Positions 1 through 10,505 of a DNA stretch of 23,134 nt are shown piece after piece. Under the pieces are notes generated by a model. It saw only the letters and a program-made list of their open reading frames with translations. It ran no database searches and was not told the origin of the DNA. The stretch spans positions 1 to 23,134 of the forward strand of contig JAANBB010000553.1 in the NCBI GenBank assembly GCA_014621425.1, in the 5' to 3' direction. The DNA is from Cylindrodendrum hubeiense (lineage: Eukaryota > Ascomycota > Sordariomycetes > Hypocreales > Nectriaceae). Each line of letters begins with the position of its first letter. The first letter of the stretch is position 1. The position numbers and the translations under genes were made by a program.

Positions 1-323
1 CTAAGACGCTTGGCCTGTGAGGGATGAGATTTTGGGAACTACTGGATTGTGGCAGGATTGTTAACCTGTGTAATTATATGAGATGTATTATTATTATGAG
101 GTGGCGGGTGGCTGTGGGTATCAAATTGCACACCAATATGTTGGATGGATGACAAGACAGAGGGCGAATGAAGTACCTCCAATGGTCAATAATGCAGTTC
201 AAGATGCAAAATCTAGCTTCTTTTCTAATGATCGACTATAAAATATCCATACATCCCCAGGTTTCCCTCCAAAATTGTACAAATACAAAACACCGTCCCG
301 CGCCCTTGTGCCCCTCTTTGCCC

Positions 324-329
324 TTTATT
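324..329 (-). terminator. Poly(A) signal AATAAA for the coiled-coil gene
   Basis: TTTATT on the plus strand reads AATAAA on the minus strand, 104 nt past the stop at 433. This is a typical distance for a fungal 3' end. The rest of 1-323 shows no supported gene. Confidence 0.5.
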
Positions 330-432
330 CATTACAGTTGGGTATCGCTGAATCAAAAACGCAGCCCCTTTCATCTCATCCTGTCTTGTTCACGTCCAGT
401 CCAGACGCAGGTCAAGCCAGTCAGTCTCCTCT

Positions 433-1758
433 TCATTGCTGCCCTGTCGAGCCAGTACTCGACGCCGCACTCAGTGGTCGCGGAGGCGGCGCGGGCATGC
501 CCTGGCCTCCGGACGAGTCCTCACGCTGCATAGCGATGCCGCCTAACATGCCCATTGGCATATTCATTGGCATCCCCATTCCCATGCCCATGACGTGCAT
601 CTGGGATCCCGGCTGGCCGCCACCGTCACTGTCTTCGGCTTGGCTGTCAATCTGCTCCTGCGCAGCCTTGATATCGAGTTCGCGGAGGCGCTCCTTCTCG
701 GCGGGATCGATGATGTCGTCGTCGTCGCTCCAGTAGGGATCGTCATTCTCGAGTTCCGGCATAGCCATGCGCTTCCAGAAGCGCAGCTCCTGGCGGGCGG
801 CCTTGTCGTCGACGCGGCGGTCCCAGCGGACCTCGTCTTCGTCGTACTTGCGGCGGAAGTCGCGCAGGCTGTCGTTTGCCTTGCCGGCGTGGCGCTGCAT
901 GGTCCAGATTTGCTCGCGCAGACGGGCGTTCTCGTCGCGGGCGTCGGCGAGTTGCTTGCGGTAGGAGCGGTGCCAAGCAGCGACATCAGTGACGTGCTTG
1001 GTCTTGTAGTCGTGGAACTGGCGCAACATGACAGCCATGGCATTTGCGTACTGGGAGATGAGGTTGGCGTTGGCGTCGCGGCTAAATTTGGCCTTTTCGA
1101 GTGACTCGGAGAGGAGGGAGATGAGGGCGTCGAGATTATGCTCTTGGTCTAGCAGAGAGAAAGGCAGGTCAGTATTGAGCCGAGTCAAGTCGCGTATTGC
1201 CGTCGAGATTGGGGTGAACGTACCATTAAGATCCTCCGCGGCGCCGTCAATCACCTCATCGTTGCCCAGGGCTTGTGTCCTGGCGCGATTCCTCACGCGG
1301 CCCAGCCCACTGACAATGTCCTCGGTGACGCGGCGGTTCTCTGAGAGCTGGCGGCTAAGCTCCTCGACCATGCCGTAGATGTAGTTGAGCTCGGCTTGGT
1401 GGCCTGCGGGCGTAGGCACAGGCATGCCGGCGGCCATGTTTGTGCCGTTCATGCCGTTCATCATGGTTGGGTGTGGGTGTTGGGGGTGCTGTGGGTGCTG
1501 TCCCTGTTGCTGGTTTTGTTGCTGTTGATGATGGAGCTGGAACTGCTGTTGGCTCTGGAGAATGTTACCAGCACCACCGCCTCCGCCGCCGCTGCTATTA
1601 TTGTTGCTGTTGCCGAGGTGCTGCTGCGCGAGCTGCTGTGCGAGCTGCTGTTGAGGTGATATCTGTGGGTGGGGAGGTAGCTGTTGTTGGTATCGAGCCG
1701 TGGGCGGGGATGGGGATGGGGACGGATCGTGGGGGCTTGGAGGCGTCGGAAAGTTCAT
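433..1758 (-). CDS. Gln-rich coiled-coil protein of unknown function (2 exons)
   Basis: I do not recognise a named family. Exons are 1758-1224 and 1148-433, joined across a 75-nt intron, giving 416 residues. Residues 1-120 are low complexity: Pro/Ser-rich, then Gln-rich with an Asn/Ser/Gly run and His-Gln repeats. From about residue 122 (AELNYIYGMVEELSRQL) to about 300 the protein is charged, heptad-like and Trp/Arg-containing, and probably forms coiled coils. An acidic patch (DDPYWSDDDD) and another charged helix follow. The tail is Met/Gly/Pro-rich (MGMGMGMPMNMPMGM) and ends in Ser/Thr/Gly. No signal peptide or membrane segment is seen. Low-complexity arms around a coiled coil suggest a scaffold or nuclear/cytoskeletal adaptor, but that is inference. 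The ATG at 1758 is the first in frame and begins the Pro/Ser-rich arm. An AATAAA lies about 100 nt past the stop. Confidence 0.8.
   Translation of the reverse strand: MNFPTPPSPHDPSPSPSPPTARYQQQLPPHPQISPQQQLAQQLAQQHLGNSNNNSSGGGGGGAGNILQSQQQFQLHHQQQQNQQQGQHPQHPQHPHPTMMNGMNGTNMAAGMPVPTPAGHQAELNYIYGMVEELSRQLSENRRVTEDIVSGLGRVRNRARTQALGNDEVIDGAAEDLNGTFTPISTAIRDLTRLNTDLPFSLLDQEHNLDALISLLSESLEKAKFSRDANANLISQYANAMAVMLRQFHDYKTKHVTDVAAWHRSYRKQLADARDENARLREQIWTMQRHAGKANDSLRDFRRKYDEDEVRWDRRVDDKAARQELRFWKRMAMPELENDDPYWSDDDDIIDPAEKERLRELDIKAAQEQIDSQAEDSDGGGQPGSQMHVMGMGMGMPMNMPMGMLGGIAMQREDSSGGQGMPAPPPRPLSAASSTGSTGQQ
1149..1223 (-). other. In-frame, stop-free 75-nt intron in the coiled-coil gene
   Basis: On the minus strand the segment starts GTACGT and ends CTCTCTGCTAG. 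A branch-like ACTGAC lies about 20 nt before the acceptor. Its length is a multiple of three and it has no stop, so an unspliced reading adds 25 residues (starting GTFTPISTAIRD). Removing it gives ...EDLN-DQEHNLDALISLL, a continuous heptad-like segment. Strong splice signals make removal the likelier form. Confidence 0.78.
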
Positions 1759-2462
1759 GTCTTGCTGGCTGGGCCCGGTCTTGGGTCGTCTTTAGAGGTT
1801 TGTCTTGTCTTGTCTTGGGCTAGCCCCGGATGGCCAAGTGGAGTTTTGTACTTATCAGGTGTCTGTGATATCTCTCTACCGGGGCCATCTTCAACATCAT
1901 CACCACCAACACCAACACACGCGTTGGGATGAGATATGCCCCAGCAATTAATTCCTTCCTGTAAGGAGTAGCTCGTGCAGACAATCATCGATATTCTTCA
2001 GCACTAGGATCTAGTAAACACTCGTCACGTCGCTAGTCGGCCTGGCAAGGAGAAGGCCATATAATCAAGCACTGCGCTTCAATTCGGTCTCTCGCTATCA
2101 TTGGCACATCACACACATCCAGGTTTTCTCTCCCCCCTTTTTTTTCCTCGTTAATTTTTTGCTTTGCTCTTTTTCCCACTCTCATACAAATATACGTCGA
2201 CACATTCGTCATTGCTTCATGATATGTGCACCTGCTACACCCATAGAGCACAAAAACACAAAACGCCTAGTCATAACGTGTCAGTATCCACACGTGGACA
2301 TCATCGCCATGTAGCGAGCCATCCATCCTCCAACCTAAGAGATATATATCATGTCATGTACGTCGTTTAATCGTTGTCGCGAGTTCGCCAATTCGTCGCT
2401 TCGTGAGGCCGAATAGCAAGAAATCCCTAGCTCCAGTCAAGTCTTCTTTTTGTCAGTCGGTT
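1759..2462. other. Intergenic: promoter of coiled-coil gene and 3' flank of caspase-like gene
   Basis: About 700 bp between two genes on the minus strand. It should hold the 3' UTR of the upstream caspase-like gene and the promoter and 5' UTR of the coiled-coil gene. A T-rich run is present around 2134-2165. A short inverted repeat (GCCCCGG / CCGGGGC) occurs near 1823 and 1880. The local reading frames are short and have no recognisable content. Confidence 0.5.
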
Positions 2463-5127
2463 TTAGGTCGCATCAACCTCCATTCTGTCCTCTGTAGGTT
2501 TAGCTTCAATTGCCGACGTCTCCTCGGGCGGTGAGTTTTCAATCAATGACACAGGCACCGGGTCTTTATGATCCAGCACTGTCGGTCCAACTCCGTTCCC
2601 AGTCCCACCACCCATTCCATTTCCTACGCACAGCCGATACTCGCCGTCTGCTTTGGGTTCGATGATGCTCTCATCCAACGCCCATTTTGCGAGAAGCCGG
2701 TCAACACCTAGCCTCTGGCCTTCTCCCTTCTCCATATGCCGCCCAACGTGCTCAGTCCATTCATCCCATGACGTAGGGCCCTCAAAGGCCGTCTGGCAGT
2801 CAGGCTTGGGGCATGCTGACCGCTGAGGGGGGTGCCGACGTTGGACGAGGCAAGACTGTTGCATTTCCTTAACATGGGCCTCCCACTCCGTCTGGAGTTT
2901 GCTGTCTCCCTTTGCAATTGCTCTCTTGATCTGGAAAGGGGCATGCATCCGCCGCAGGTGCTGCGTAAACAAGTCTTTCCGGTTGAACTCGTTGCCCTTG
3001 CCCTCCACTGTACTTTGTGTGCAAGCAGAGCAGCGGTAGTATTGCAAACAGAGGTGCTGCGAAGAAATGTGCCGCTTCCATTCGTTTTTGGACCCAAACG
3101 TGCTTGTGCAGCCGGCGAACGAGAACGCACACGGGAAGGGCCGCGTATGAGCAGCAGCAATGTGCTTCCGTAAGGAAGACGAATCCTTGAAAGGCGCATG
3201 ACTGCAATGATTGCATCGAGTGTCCTGTTTCGGGAGTGACCGTCTGGGAGCCTTTGATCTCGAGTTGGGTGTCATTTTGAAATCCATCGACACCATGGAA
3301 TCATCAACACCAGATTCAGTTGCGTCATGGGAGTTCGTCTCCTCAGCCCTAACTTCGGGCAAACCATCTGGCAAGATCGTTCGGGGCCGGTCCACCGACT
3401 TGGGGGCCTCGTCGCTTCGGTGGCGAACGTGACTAAGGGCCTTCAGCTGCTCTGCTGCTTCCTGCATCTCTGCAGAATCCTCCACCTCGTCCTTTGGTTT
3501 GATGTGAGTGCCACCGGGAGTGACAGGTGCGAATGGGCCGGCTGTAGGACTAGTCTGGGGGGGGTATTCGGGTCGATCAACGGAAACAGGCCCGTCTCTG
3601 GATACAGAGGAGCGAAAGGGGTGTTCGTGACCTTCCGTTTCACGGCGTATGCGTGCAGGTGTTCCTACGGCATGTTCCCTGGCCTCCAAGAGGATACGAC
3701 CATCCTCAACTTCCTTGGCCGACGGCTTGATTCCTGAAGAGCCAACCAATCTTTGATACAGATGGATCATGTTATGCGAGCTGATATATCCCAGGAAACA
3801 GCAGACTTTATCGTGCTGGACCACGTTCCAAATGGAGTGCGGCATAGAAATAAGAAGCATTGTGGGAGGGCCCAGAAACATACCCTCAACAGCAATCTTG
3901 GCCCCGAGGGGTGGCGTGTTGTGTAGCCACTGGGAGAAAAAGGACATGTCAGGGCTTGCATCGCCAACAAACGTGGTACAGACGAGGATCCGGGGTTCAT
4001 CAAATCTGAGATCAACGACCGATTCGGGATCAATGAGCTGATCCTCACGGTCCCGCGTGCCCTGGCCATCTGCATCAGTGCCATTTTGTAAACCCGTCTG
4101 TGTCCGAGCAGGCAACGGCGCGAGACTAAGACTTTGACCCTTGCCGGGTGTGAGACTGAAGAAGATGGGAGTTTGAGCAGCCGGCGGCGGATTTCCGGTG
4201 GCTCCATTAGTTGTTCGAGGAGCCTGGGCATGCTGCTGCTTCTGGGATAGAACCTCCTCGTGTAGTCTCTGGGCGCTGAAAGGTCTCCCGGAACCAAGTT
4301 TATGCAATGCCTCCACCATGTTAGACGTGAAGGAACGTTCTGAGCTATCTGTTTGGTTGCGATCCGGGGAACAAGCAGCAATGGCCTGTTTTACTCCATG
4401 ACTGCCAGCTGTAGGAGGGTCTGGTACTGAGCATGTATCAAGCAACAAGAGGATGTCCGATTGAGCATCCTCGAATAAGCAGCGAACACCATCCCACTTG
4501 AGCTTCGCAGCGTCTTCACGGGCATTGCTATGAAATGTGGTCAGACACACAAAGTCGGATCTGGTCAAATAACAGCCTACTCACCACGCCCAGAAGAGCT
4601 GACCATCAGGGCCCGCGTAGCCATGGCCAGCATAGTAAATGATGAGGAGGTGATTAGCCCTGGCATGTTCAAGGAATGAGGCCATCTGAACGCCCAGTTT
4701 AATACTAGGATTGGGGACTGTTGGGATATGCCATCGTTCGGTGCGGAAGTTGTACTGTTTTTGAAAGACCTGCTCTAACGCAACGAGATCCTCGTCAACG
4801 GAATCGTCCTCCTCCCACCTCAACAACAGGACGGAGACATCGGTGTACGGCGGACGCTCCGTCTGGCGCTGGATGAGCATGGCGGCATCCTGGAGGTGGC
4901 GGGCAAAGGATTCAAAGTCATGGCGTTCGGCTATGGGGGCTTCTTGTACGGGGTAATGTTGCTGAGGCTGTTGAGGAAGCTCATATTAGCACAAATGGTG
5001 ACTGACATGGGGGTGGTTCGAGGGCTGAAGGGCTGACCGATTCGTGGGGATACTGGGCAGGCTGAGGCTTAGGAGTTGTAGCATTGACCTTTGGGGCCAG
5101 CTTCCGCTTTTTGCTGGAGGGTTCCAT
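2463..5127 (-). CDS. Caspase-like domain / C2H2 zinc-finger fusion protein (3 exons)
   Basis: Proposed exons are 5127-5038, 4967-4585 and 4527-2463, giving 845 residues. The first exon encodes a basic nuclear-localisation-like KKRK (residues 6-9). Residues ~45-200 look like a caspase fold (clan CD, peptidase C14-like): a conserved block from ERHDFE, the strand LLIIYYAGHGY with candidate catalytic His145, then DILLLLDTC with candidate Cys190. The C-terminal part has C2H2-type fingers from about residue 596 (CNHCSHAPF...HIAAAH, CAFSFAGC...HISSQH, and CSAC...HLRRMH), plus a further CPKPDC...HVGRH at 730-753. The middle is a mix of ordered sequence and Pro/Ser-rich linker. A nuclear regulator or protease with nucleic-acid-binding fingers is inferred. 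The 57-nt intron (4584-4528, GTGAGT..CATAG) is clear and lies between the His and Cys. The first intron is less certain. The gene is divergent from the patatin-like gene across 5.4 kb. Confidence 0.83.
4968..5037 (-). other. First intron of the caspase/C2H2 gene (boundaries uncertain)
   Basis: The leader exon (MEPSSKKRKLAPK...) runs into a TGA and is in a different frame from the conserved ERHDFESFARHL block, so an intron must lie between them. The preferred version is GTCAGC..CAACAG, 70 nt, with a branch-like GCTAATA about 20 nt before the acceptor. Alternatives are GTCAGT at about 5007 with acceptor CATAG about 76 nt downstream, or the GTCAAT donor after KRKLAPK. All keep the NLS and the caspase block. 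Confidence 0.5.
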
Positions 5128-5960
5128 GGACAAAGAGAGGTGATGGTCGACGGTTCGGAGGAGGGATTGTCGTGGCTAGTGATCGTTGGGGACCATTGAT
5201 TGGTGGACGGGTAAAACAGCGGGTGGACGATGGCCAAGAGCAGGCGATGGGGAGAGAGGGACCAAGAATGGAACGGGGAGGTCAGGCCTTGAGGCTGGAG
5301 AGAATGGCGGTAGGAGAGTCGAGGGAACGGCGGACGTCGTGGCGAGAGGCTGAGAAGGAGAGGCGGAGAGGGGGCAAGGCCACACCACTGGGAGAGATTG
5401 ACCGATAGACGATGAGGTTCCGGGAGATACCGAGGGACACTGGGAGGGGGACGAGAAGAGACCCGGGTTCACAAGTGAAAACAAAATTGGGACAGAAGGC
5501 CCAGAAGGAAGGCAAGAAACGGAGAGTGGCCTGAGAGAGTGAGCAAGAGAGGAGGAAGTGTGTGAGAGGGAGCGAAGAGAGAGACCCGTGAGAGCGAGAG
5601 AGAAGAGAAGAGGGAATAAGGCTGGCGTAGGCTGGAATTGGGGGATCGAGGCTCGCGCAAGGCTGTCGTGTCTCTGGAGCCCAATGTGGAAATGTGGGGG
5701 AGGAACGGGCTGTGATTGGCCAGTAGGCGAAGAGCAGCGCACCCGCGGACAATGGAGCGATGGGGCTTTTGCCTCGACTGGAAAAACGGGGTGGGGACAG
5801 GGAGAAGGCAGGAGCGACCCAGCAGGACCCAGGGCCAGCAAGAAGCGGGAGAGGGCAAAGCAAAGCCAAGAGAGGGGCCGACTCCGCCTTCCCGTCAGCC
5901 TCTCGCCTCTCGCCTCTGCCCTCTCACCTCACACATGCTCTCACACACACTCACTCACTC
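5128..5960 (-). promoter_or_regulatory. Pyrimidine-rich promoter/5' UTR of the caspase/C2H2 gene
   Basis: On the minus strand this stretch is strongly C/T-rich (many GAGAGAG/AAGAGG runs on the plus strand), right up to the start codon at 5127. CT-rich leaders are common upstream of filamentous fungal genes. A CCAAT box on the minus strand (ATTGG at about 5716) lies roughly 590 bp upstream of the ATG. Long reading frames here reflect skewed composition and have no recognisable protein content. Confidence 0.5.
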
Positions 5961-6032
5961 ACACCACACTGAGCCACGGGAGGCCACGGCTGTACAGCAA
6001 CCCGCACGTTACGCACGCAAGAAGGCGCGCAC

Positions 6033-6076
6033 CCACTGACTGCCACTGACTGCCACGGACTGCCACGGACTGCCAC
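6033..6076. repeat. 10-bp tandem repeat, 4 copies plus partial
   Basis: CCACTGACTG twice, then CCACGGACTG twice, then CCAC. The paired unit types suggest stepwise duplication. Confidence 0.9.
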
Positions 6077-7940
6077 AAGCACGGACATGCCGTTTCTGCT
6101 GGTGCTTTGTACGTCAGCCCGGGGACAAGACAATCTCATCCTCCGAGGGCCAAGGATCACTCATGACAAGGTTTGCAGGGAGGGGCAGCAGCAGGCCAGC
6201 AGGCAGGGTGGCAGGATGACAGAAACGGCGTAGAAAGAGGGGAATAACATGGGAAAACCCGCTTGATTGAGCATGTACGGTCTGCGGCTGCGGGGAGGCA
6301 AGCGGAATGAGAATCCAGCGACCCATCAGGCCTACAACGGGGGTTCAGCCAGCCAGCCAAGCAGAGCGGGAGCAACTACCTACCTGCAGCACCTCCAGTC
6401 TCCGGACCTACCTTACACCACGCAGTCCACACTCCTCCTCGCAGCCTCCTCCACTCCGGTCTACACTGCACTCTACACACTACAAATCACCTACCTACAG
6501 GCTACAGCACACGCTACACCATACTGCAGACACGCGGCCGGCTGATTCTGGTACAGGCGCAGCCAATGGCGCTTTGTTTACACCTTCCCCCTCACTCTAT
6601 TTCCCTCTACCACTAATTATTTTTTGCATGTGTGTGTGTGCAGCCTCCCACTGCACGCATGTCTTCCCACCTTGAACATTCAAGACGACCGTCAACTCGA
6701 TTCCCAAAGTCCCAACAACTCCATTGACTGTCCGTCCATCTCATGTGTGCGTTGCACACCCGAGGTACATGCCCTACCTGGCTGGTCTCATCTGCCACCG
6801 GGCTGAGACCTTCTCCCAAATCCCAACGTCAGCAACAAGAGGCCTACCTGTATGACTTTACCACTCCAGCTAGCACCTCCCTACCCTAGCTACCCGACGA
6901 TGCGGCCGCGGCCTCCGTAGAGTGGAGTAATGGCGCACCCTCCCCTCTTCCACCCCGGCCGGCGACTGTCAATGGTGGGCAACCAGAAGTGTCCGAGTAT
7001 CGGTGGATGATTTGCGGACGACGCAGACAGAATGGCCAAGACACGATCCTAGAGTGGACAGTGAGAGGGCTACCGAGGACAACAAGAGGGCGGCGAGTGG
7101 ATGAGACGGCCGAGAGGGCTACGCTACAGTAGCACCGGCAGCAAGAGGCACAACTCGCATCATCATGATAGGCTCAGCCCCCTCCCAAGTAACAGCCGGG
7201 TCCAGCAGCAAGCAGCCCAGCAGCCCAGTCCAGTCCAGCCTGGCTGCCGCCCAGCTTGACACCGGCAGTCGTGGACATGCCATTGTCCAGCACATCATCC
7301 ATCCACACACCCATCCATCCATGCCGAGGGCAGGACTGTCTCGTTGTCTCGCCCGTTCACTCAATGCCTCACCGCCGAGCCGACAACACGGCCATGGCGA
7401 CACAGGGTCGGTGACCTCCCTTCATGTTCCCCGAGGTACGTGGGATTGTGTCTTACATGGACTATGGTGGCAATTGCAGAAAGAAGGATTCTTGGAGGCC
7501 AGTCCATCAAAATACCCGCGGCCATAGACTCCAACCCGGACAAGTTAAAAGTCAGCCGGGGGATGAGATGAGGCCGCGCTATCGTCCCGTTGGCCGTTGT
7601 GATGGCTGCATATGTGAAGTTGCTGTTGTTATGGTCTGAAGTGGGGTGCTTCGTACATATTCGTGCATAACAAGCCAGGTTTGCTTTGTCGTTTTGGCCG
7701 CCTCAGTCCGATGAGCCAGCCTCACCTCGCTCGCCATCACCGTAGACGGATATCCGACTTCGTACCCCCACATTAGCGCGCTGATTAACACGACAAGACA
7801 AGCCAGGGCTTGCGCTGGCCTATTTGTGACCCGTGTTGACTGTCCAGGGAATCGGTCAGGTTAGGTTGCCAACTCAATTCCAATTCGAAGCTGCGTCGTC
7901 AGCCATTGAGGCAGAGTTGCAACCTTGCATTCTGCTCCTG

Positions 7941-7995
7941 GGATAATGGGTGATAGGATGGGTGATAGGACGGGTGATGGGATGGGTGATGGGAT
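7941..7995. repeat. 12-bp minisatellite GGATGGGTGATR
   Basis: A diverged first unit is followed by GGATGGGTGATA, GGACGGGTGATG, GGATGGGTGATG and a partial unit. No coding context. Confidence 0.85.
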
Positions 7996-10239
7996 CGCAG
8001 ATGAATAACCCAACGCAACATCCCTCCCCCTCTTCTTCCTTGACGAAAACCCCTCTCTTGCACTTTGCTCATCCCCAACATTGTTGTGTTGTCAAGTCCA
8101 ATGAGTACAAGCATGGATGGTCTACCCGGTGCCACAAAGCGAGTGATTCGACAGCTCCATGCTGCCGTCTTGGACTGTTGCTTCTTTCTGAGCCGGCCGC
8201 ATTTTCAGCAGCAGGGCTGTGGATCTTGATTGGGCTTGAGGTCTCAGTTAGTGTTGACAGTTCGAGTCTAGAGTCTTGGGGTCTGGTGTTTGGGAGTTTG
8301 GGTGTGCATGCTTCTGTTGGCCCTGCAGCTGCTGCCGAGTTGATGTGACTGGTTTCATGCCTTTTTGGTGTGAGGCCACCCACCAATACTGAGTTCGGTG
8401 TGAGCGGGCATGGGTGCGGGCATGGGTGAGCATGGACAAGCATAGAACGCACATGGGTTATCAGCCTCGTCTACCATTTTTGGTCTGAGAGGAAGGTAGC
8501 CTCGATGCCGTTACAATCGCATCACACACATCACAGCGTAGCAGGAGGAGACACAGGCGCAGAGGGGAAACTGGCCAGCCACCCAATGCCCCATTTACTT
8601 TGAAGGTGCATCTGTTAAATATATAATTGGGTTCATGAATTCGCAAAATTCCCTCTTGTTTCTCTTCTACAGATATTCATACACGGCTTGATGTTGCGCA
8701 TCTCGAGTGGGCTCCCTCCCAGTGCTCCAGCTCCCCAACCACACTTGAGGTAGTGGTGCAAATCTGATCTGTTTATAGCGATTTGAAACGGACATATGCC
8801 TGCTTTAATACCGCATTCGTACGGCACAGGACATGTGCGGGCTAAGATGGCTATCAGTGGTGGATTTGAGTAATGGATTCAGAGAGGGAGGGACAAGAGA
8901 GCTGAAGATGACGACGAGAGAAGGCTGCGTGTGGCGAAGCACAGCCACTTCGTCCCCGCAACTGACCCGTCGCATTGGCCCTTGGCAGACGGCGTTGGTT
9001 TGAACACGGGGTTGCAAGCGGTTGCACGCGAATTGACCATCACGAATCGACTGCTTTACTAATGCTTGGCGTGACAGCCACAGTACAAACCTGATGAGGT
9101 ACCAGCGTGGAATCACGCAAGTACAGTATATACCTGGCTGTACAATGCTGGAAGTGCAGGATCAGGATCTTAGCTCGACGGACGCAGCCTTGGATCACCC
9201 GGCAGCCAAGTCAAACCAACAGGAACAACGGAAACGGCGGAAACAGCTGGAACCAGAATAGTCACCAGGCGCCAGTGATTACCCACCCCCTAGAAGCACC
9301 CTGGAAGCACCCTGGAACGATCGATCCTGATTCCCGTCCCCATGCGAACGGCCCCCGAAGGCCCAGACTTTACTGGCCGGCGGAGGGAGGATGGGTACGG
9401 CATATGGCAACCGAGACCGAGATCAAGCGAGGAGGCGAGGAGGCAAGGAGGCAAGGAGACAAGGAGGAAGAGGCGAAGTCCAGCAGAACCCTTCGTTTAC
9501 GCAGCACTGTCCAATTCATAGACGAGAATAGAAGACGTCGCACGTGTTTGAATCCGAGAGCCAAGCCCGGCAAGCCGGTGCACTGCCACTCTCACCTCGT
9601 GGTGACTGGATCCACCAAGCAATGACGAAGGTTCATCGACGGCAGCCTAGCGAAGTACCTCGCTACCGGTTATACATAGAATAGTCGAGGCTCCGGGTCT
9701 TCACGCCGCGTCTGCGATAAAGAGTCAATGTGGATTCTGCCTTGCAAGTTGCCCGTCTCTCAACCTTGGTATGTCTTGCATATGAGTGTTACCGATAAGC
9801 AGTGCGTCGGGCACCTGGCATGGCGCTCCCATGCCACCTGGCGCCTCTAGCTTGCTGTTCTCGCACCCTGTCTCCCGCCAGTTCGTCCCCGCCACAGTGC
9901 CGTAGCAGCATGGCCTTCTGCCCTGTTAGTGGGCGTGCGGCCACTGAATTAGTGCGCCAGTCGCTGGGTTTGGCGAGCGGTCCCCGCTGAGTTTGGCGGG
10001 AGCCTCAGGCGCTCGGGCTGCCCGCTCGTGCCGTATGCTTGCGTGCTTGCGCGCTGTTGCGTCACTGACAGGGCTTCTACGCTCCATCGCTCGCTGTGCA
10101 CTGGGCAGTCTGCCCTCTCCTCGGCGGGCCTAAGCTGTAAGCGGGTACTCTTACGTAGGTCGGTACTTCGCGCCGTCCCGCCATCTCTCACAGACCCATG
10201 CTGCCCAACGCCAACCTTGCTGCGCTGCATGTCAACCTG

Positions 10240-10505
10240 TAACCTGTGACCAACAAGCAACCAGCATCCAGTAGCCAGCTCGTACTATTACCTGACGGGA
10301 CGCTTTCTTTTTTTTACCCCGTCATACATACATCCATCCTTCTCCATCGCATTGCAACGACAGGTTGCGACAGTACATTTCACCCTCACCAACCCACCCA
10401 GCGACTCGAAGCCAACCGTCGCTGCTCCATTAACCTGCAATATCTTCAATCACAAGTCAGACACCTTCCAACAGGGCGAATCCAGCCCAGACATACCCCG
10501 CCCTG
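10240..10505 (+). promoter_or_regulatory. Pyrimidine-rich leader of the patatin-like gene
   Basis: The region has a T-rich tract (around 10305-10320), then CATCC/ACATCC and CACC-rich sequence running into the ATG at 10506. This resembles the C/T-rich core promoters of filamentous fungi. No TATA box is obvious. Confidence 0.4.

Larger units (their letters stand above)
5961..10239. other. Gene-poor intergenic stretch
   Basis: No protein gene, tRNA or rRNA could be supported on either strand. Contents noted: CA/CT-rich sequence at 5930-5970 and 6350-6520, tandem repeats at 6033-6076 and 7941-7995, a CAG/CCAG-rich patch at about 7200-7250, an AGGCGAGG/AGGCAAGG purine run at 9425-9475, and a GC-rich block at 9840-10230 with a repeated TTTGGCG(A/G)G element near 9970-10000. 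Reading frames here are short or lack family-like content. It may contain distal promoter elements, long non-coding RNA or lineage-specific small genes, none of which can be shown from sequence alone. Confidence 0.5.

Noticed and set aside
595..1104. 169-codon hydrophobic frame antisense to the coiled-coil gene
   Set aside because: It is the complement of the charged coiled-coil exon, whose codon pattern yields Val/Leu/Ala-rich antisense readings. No independent evidence.
1820..1890. tRNA-like start (GATGGCCAAGTGG) with GCCCCGG/CCGGGGC ends
   Set aside because: There is no T-arm GTTCGA-type B box, and no consistent D- and anticodon stems could be drawn over the 66-nt span.
5176..5869. Long overlapping minus-strand frames of 221 and 195 codons
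   Set aside because: The sequence is Ser/Pro/Leu-rich in more than one frame at once, as expected from a C/T-rich promoter tract. No domain-like pattern is seen.
6273..6545. 90-codon frame starting with a ubiquitin-like tail, MYGLRLRGGKR
   Set aside because: Only the six residues LRLRGG match, encoded by a simple CTGCGG-type run. No ubiquitin sequence precedes it, and the rest is low-complexity Ser/Thr/Tyr/Ala.
9107..9625. 172-codon frame, Arg/Glu/Asn-rich
   Set aside because: It contains tandem GGCGAGGAGGCAAGG-type repeats and is not family-like, with no splice-supported extension.
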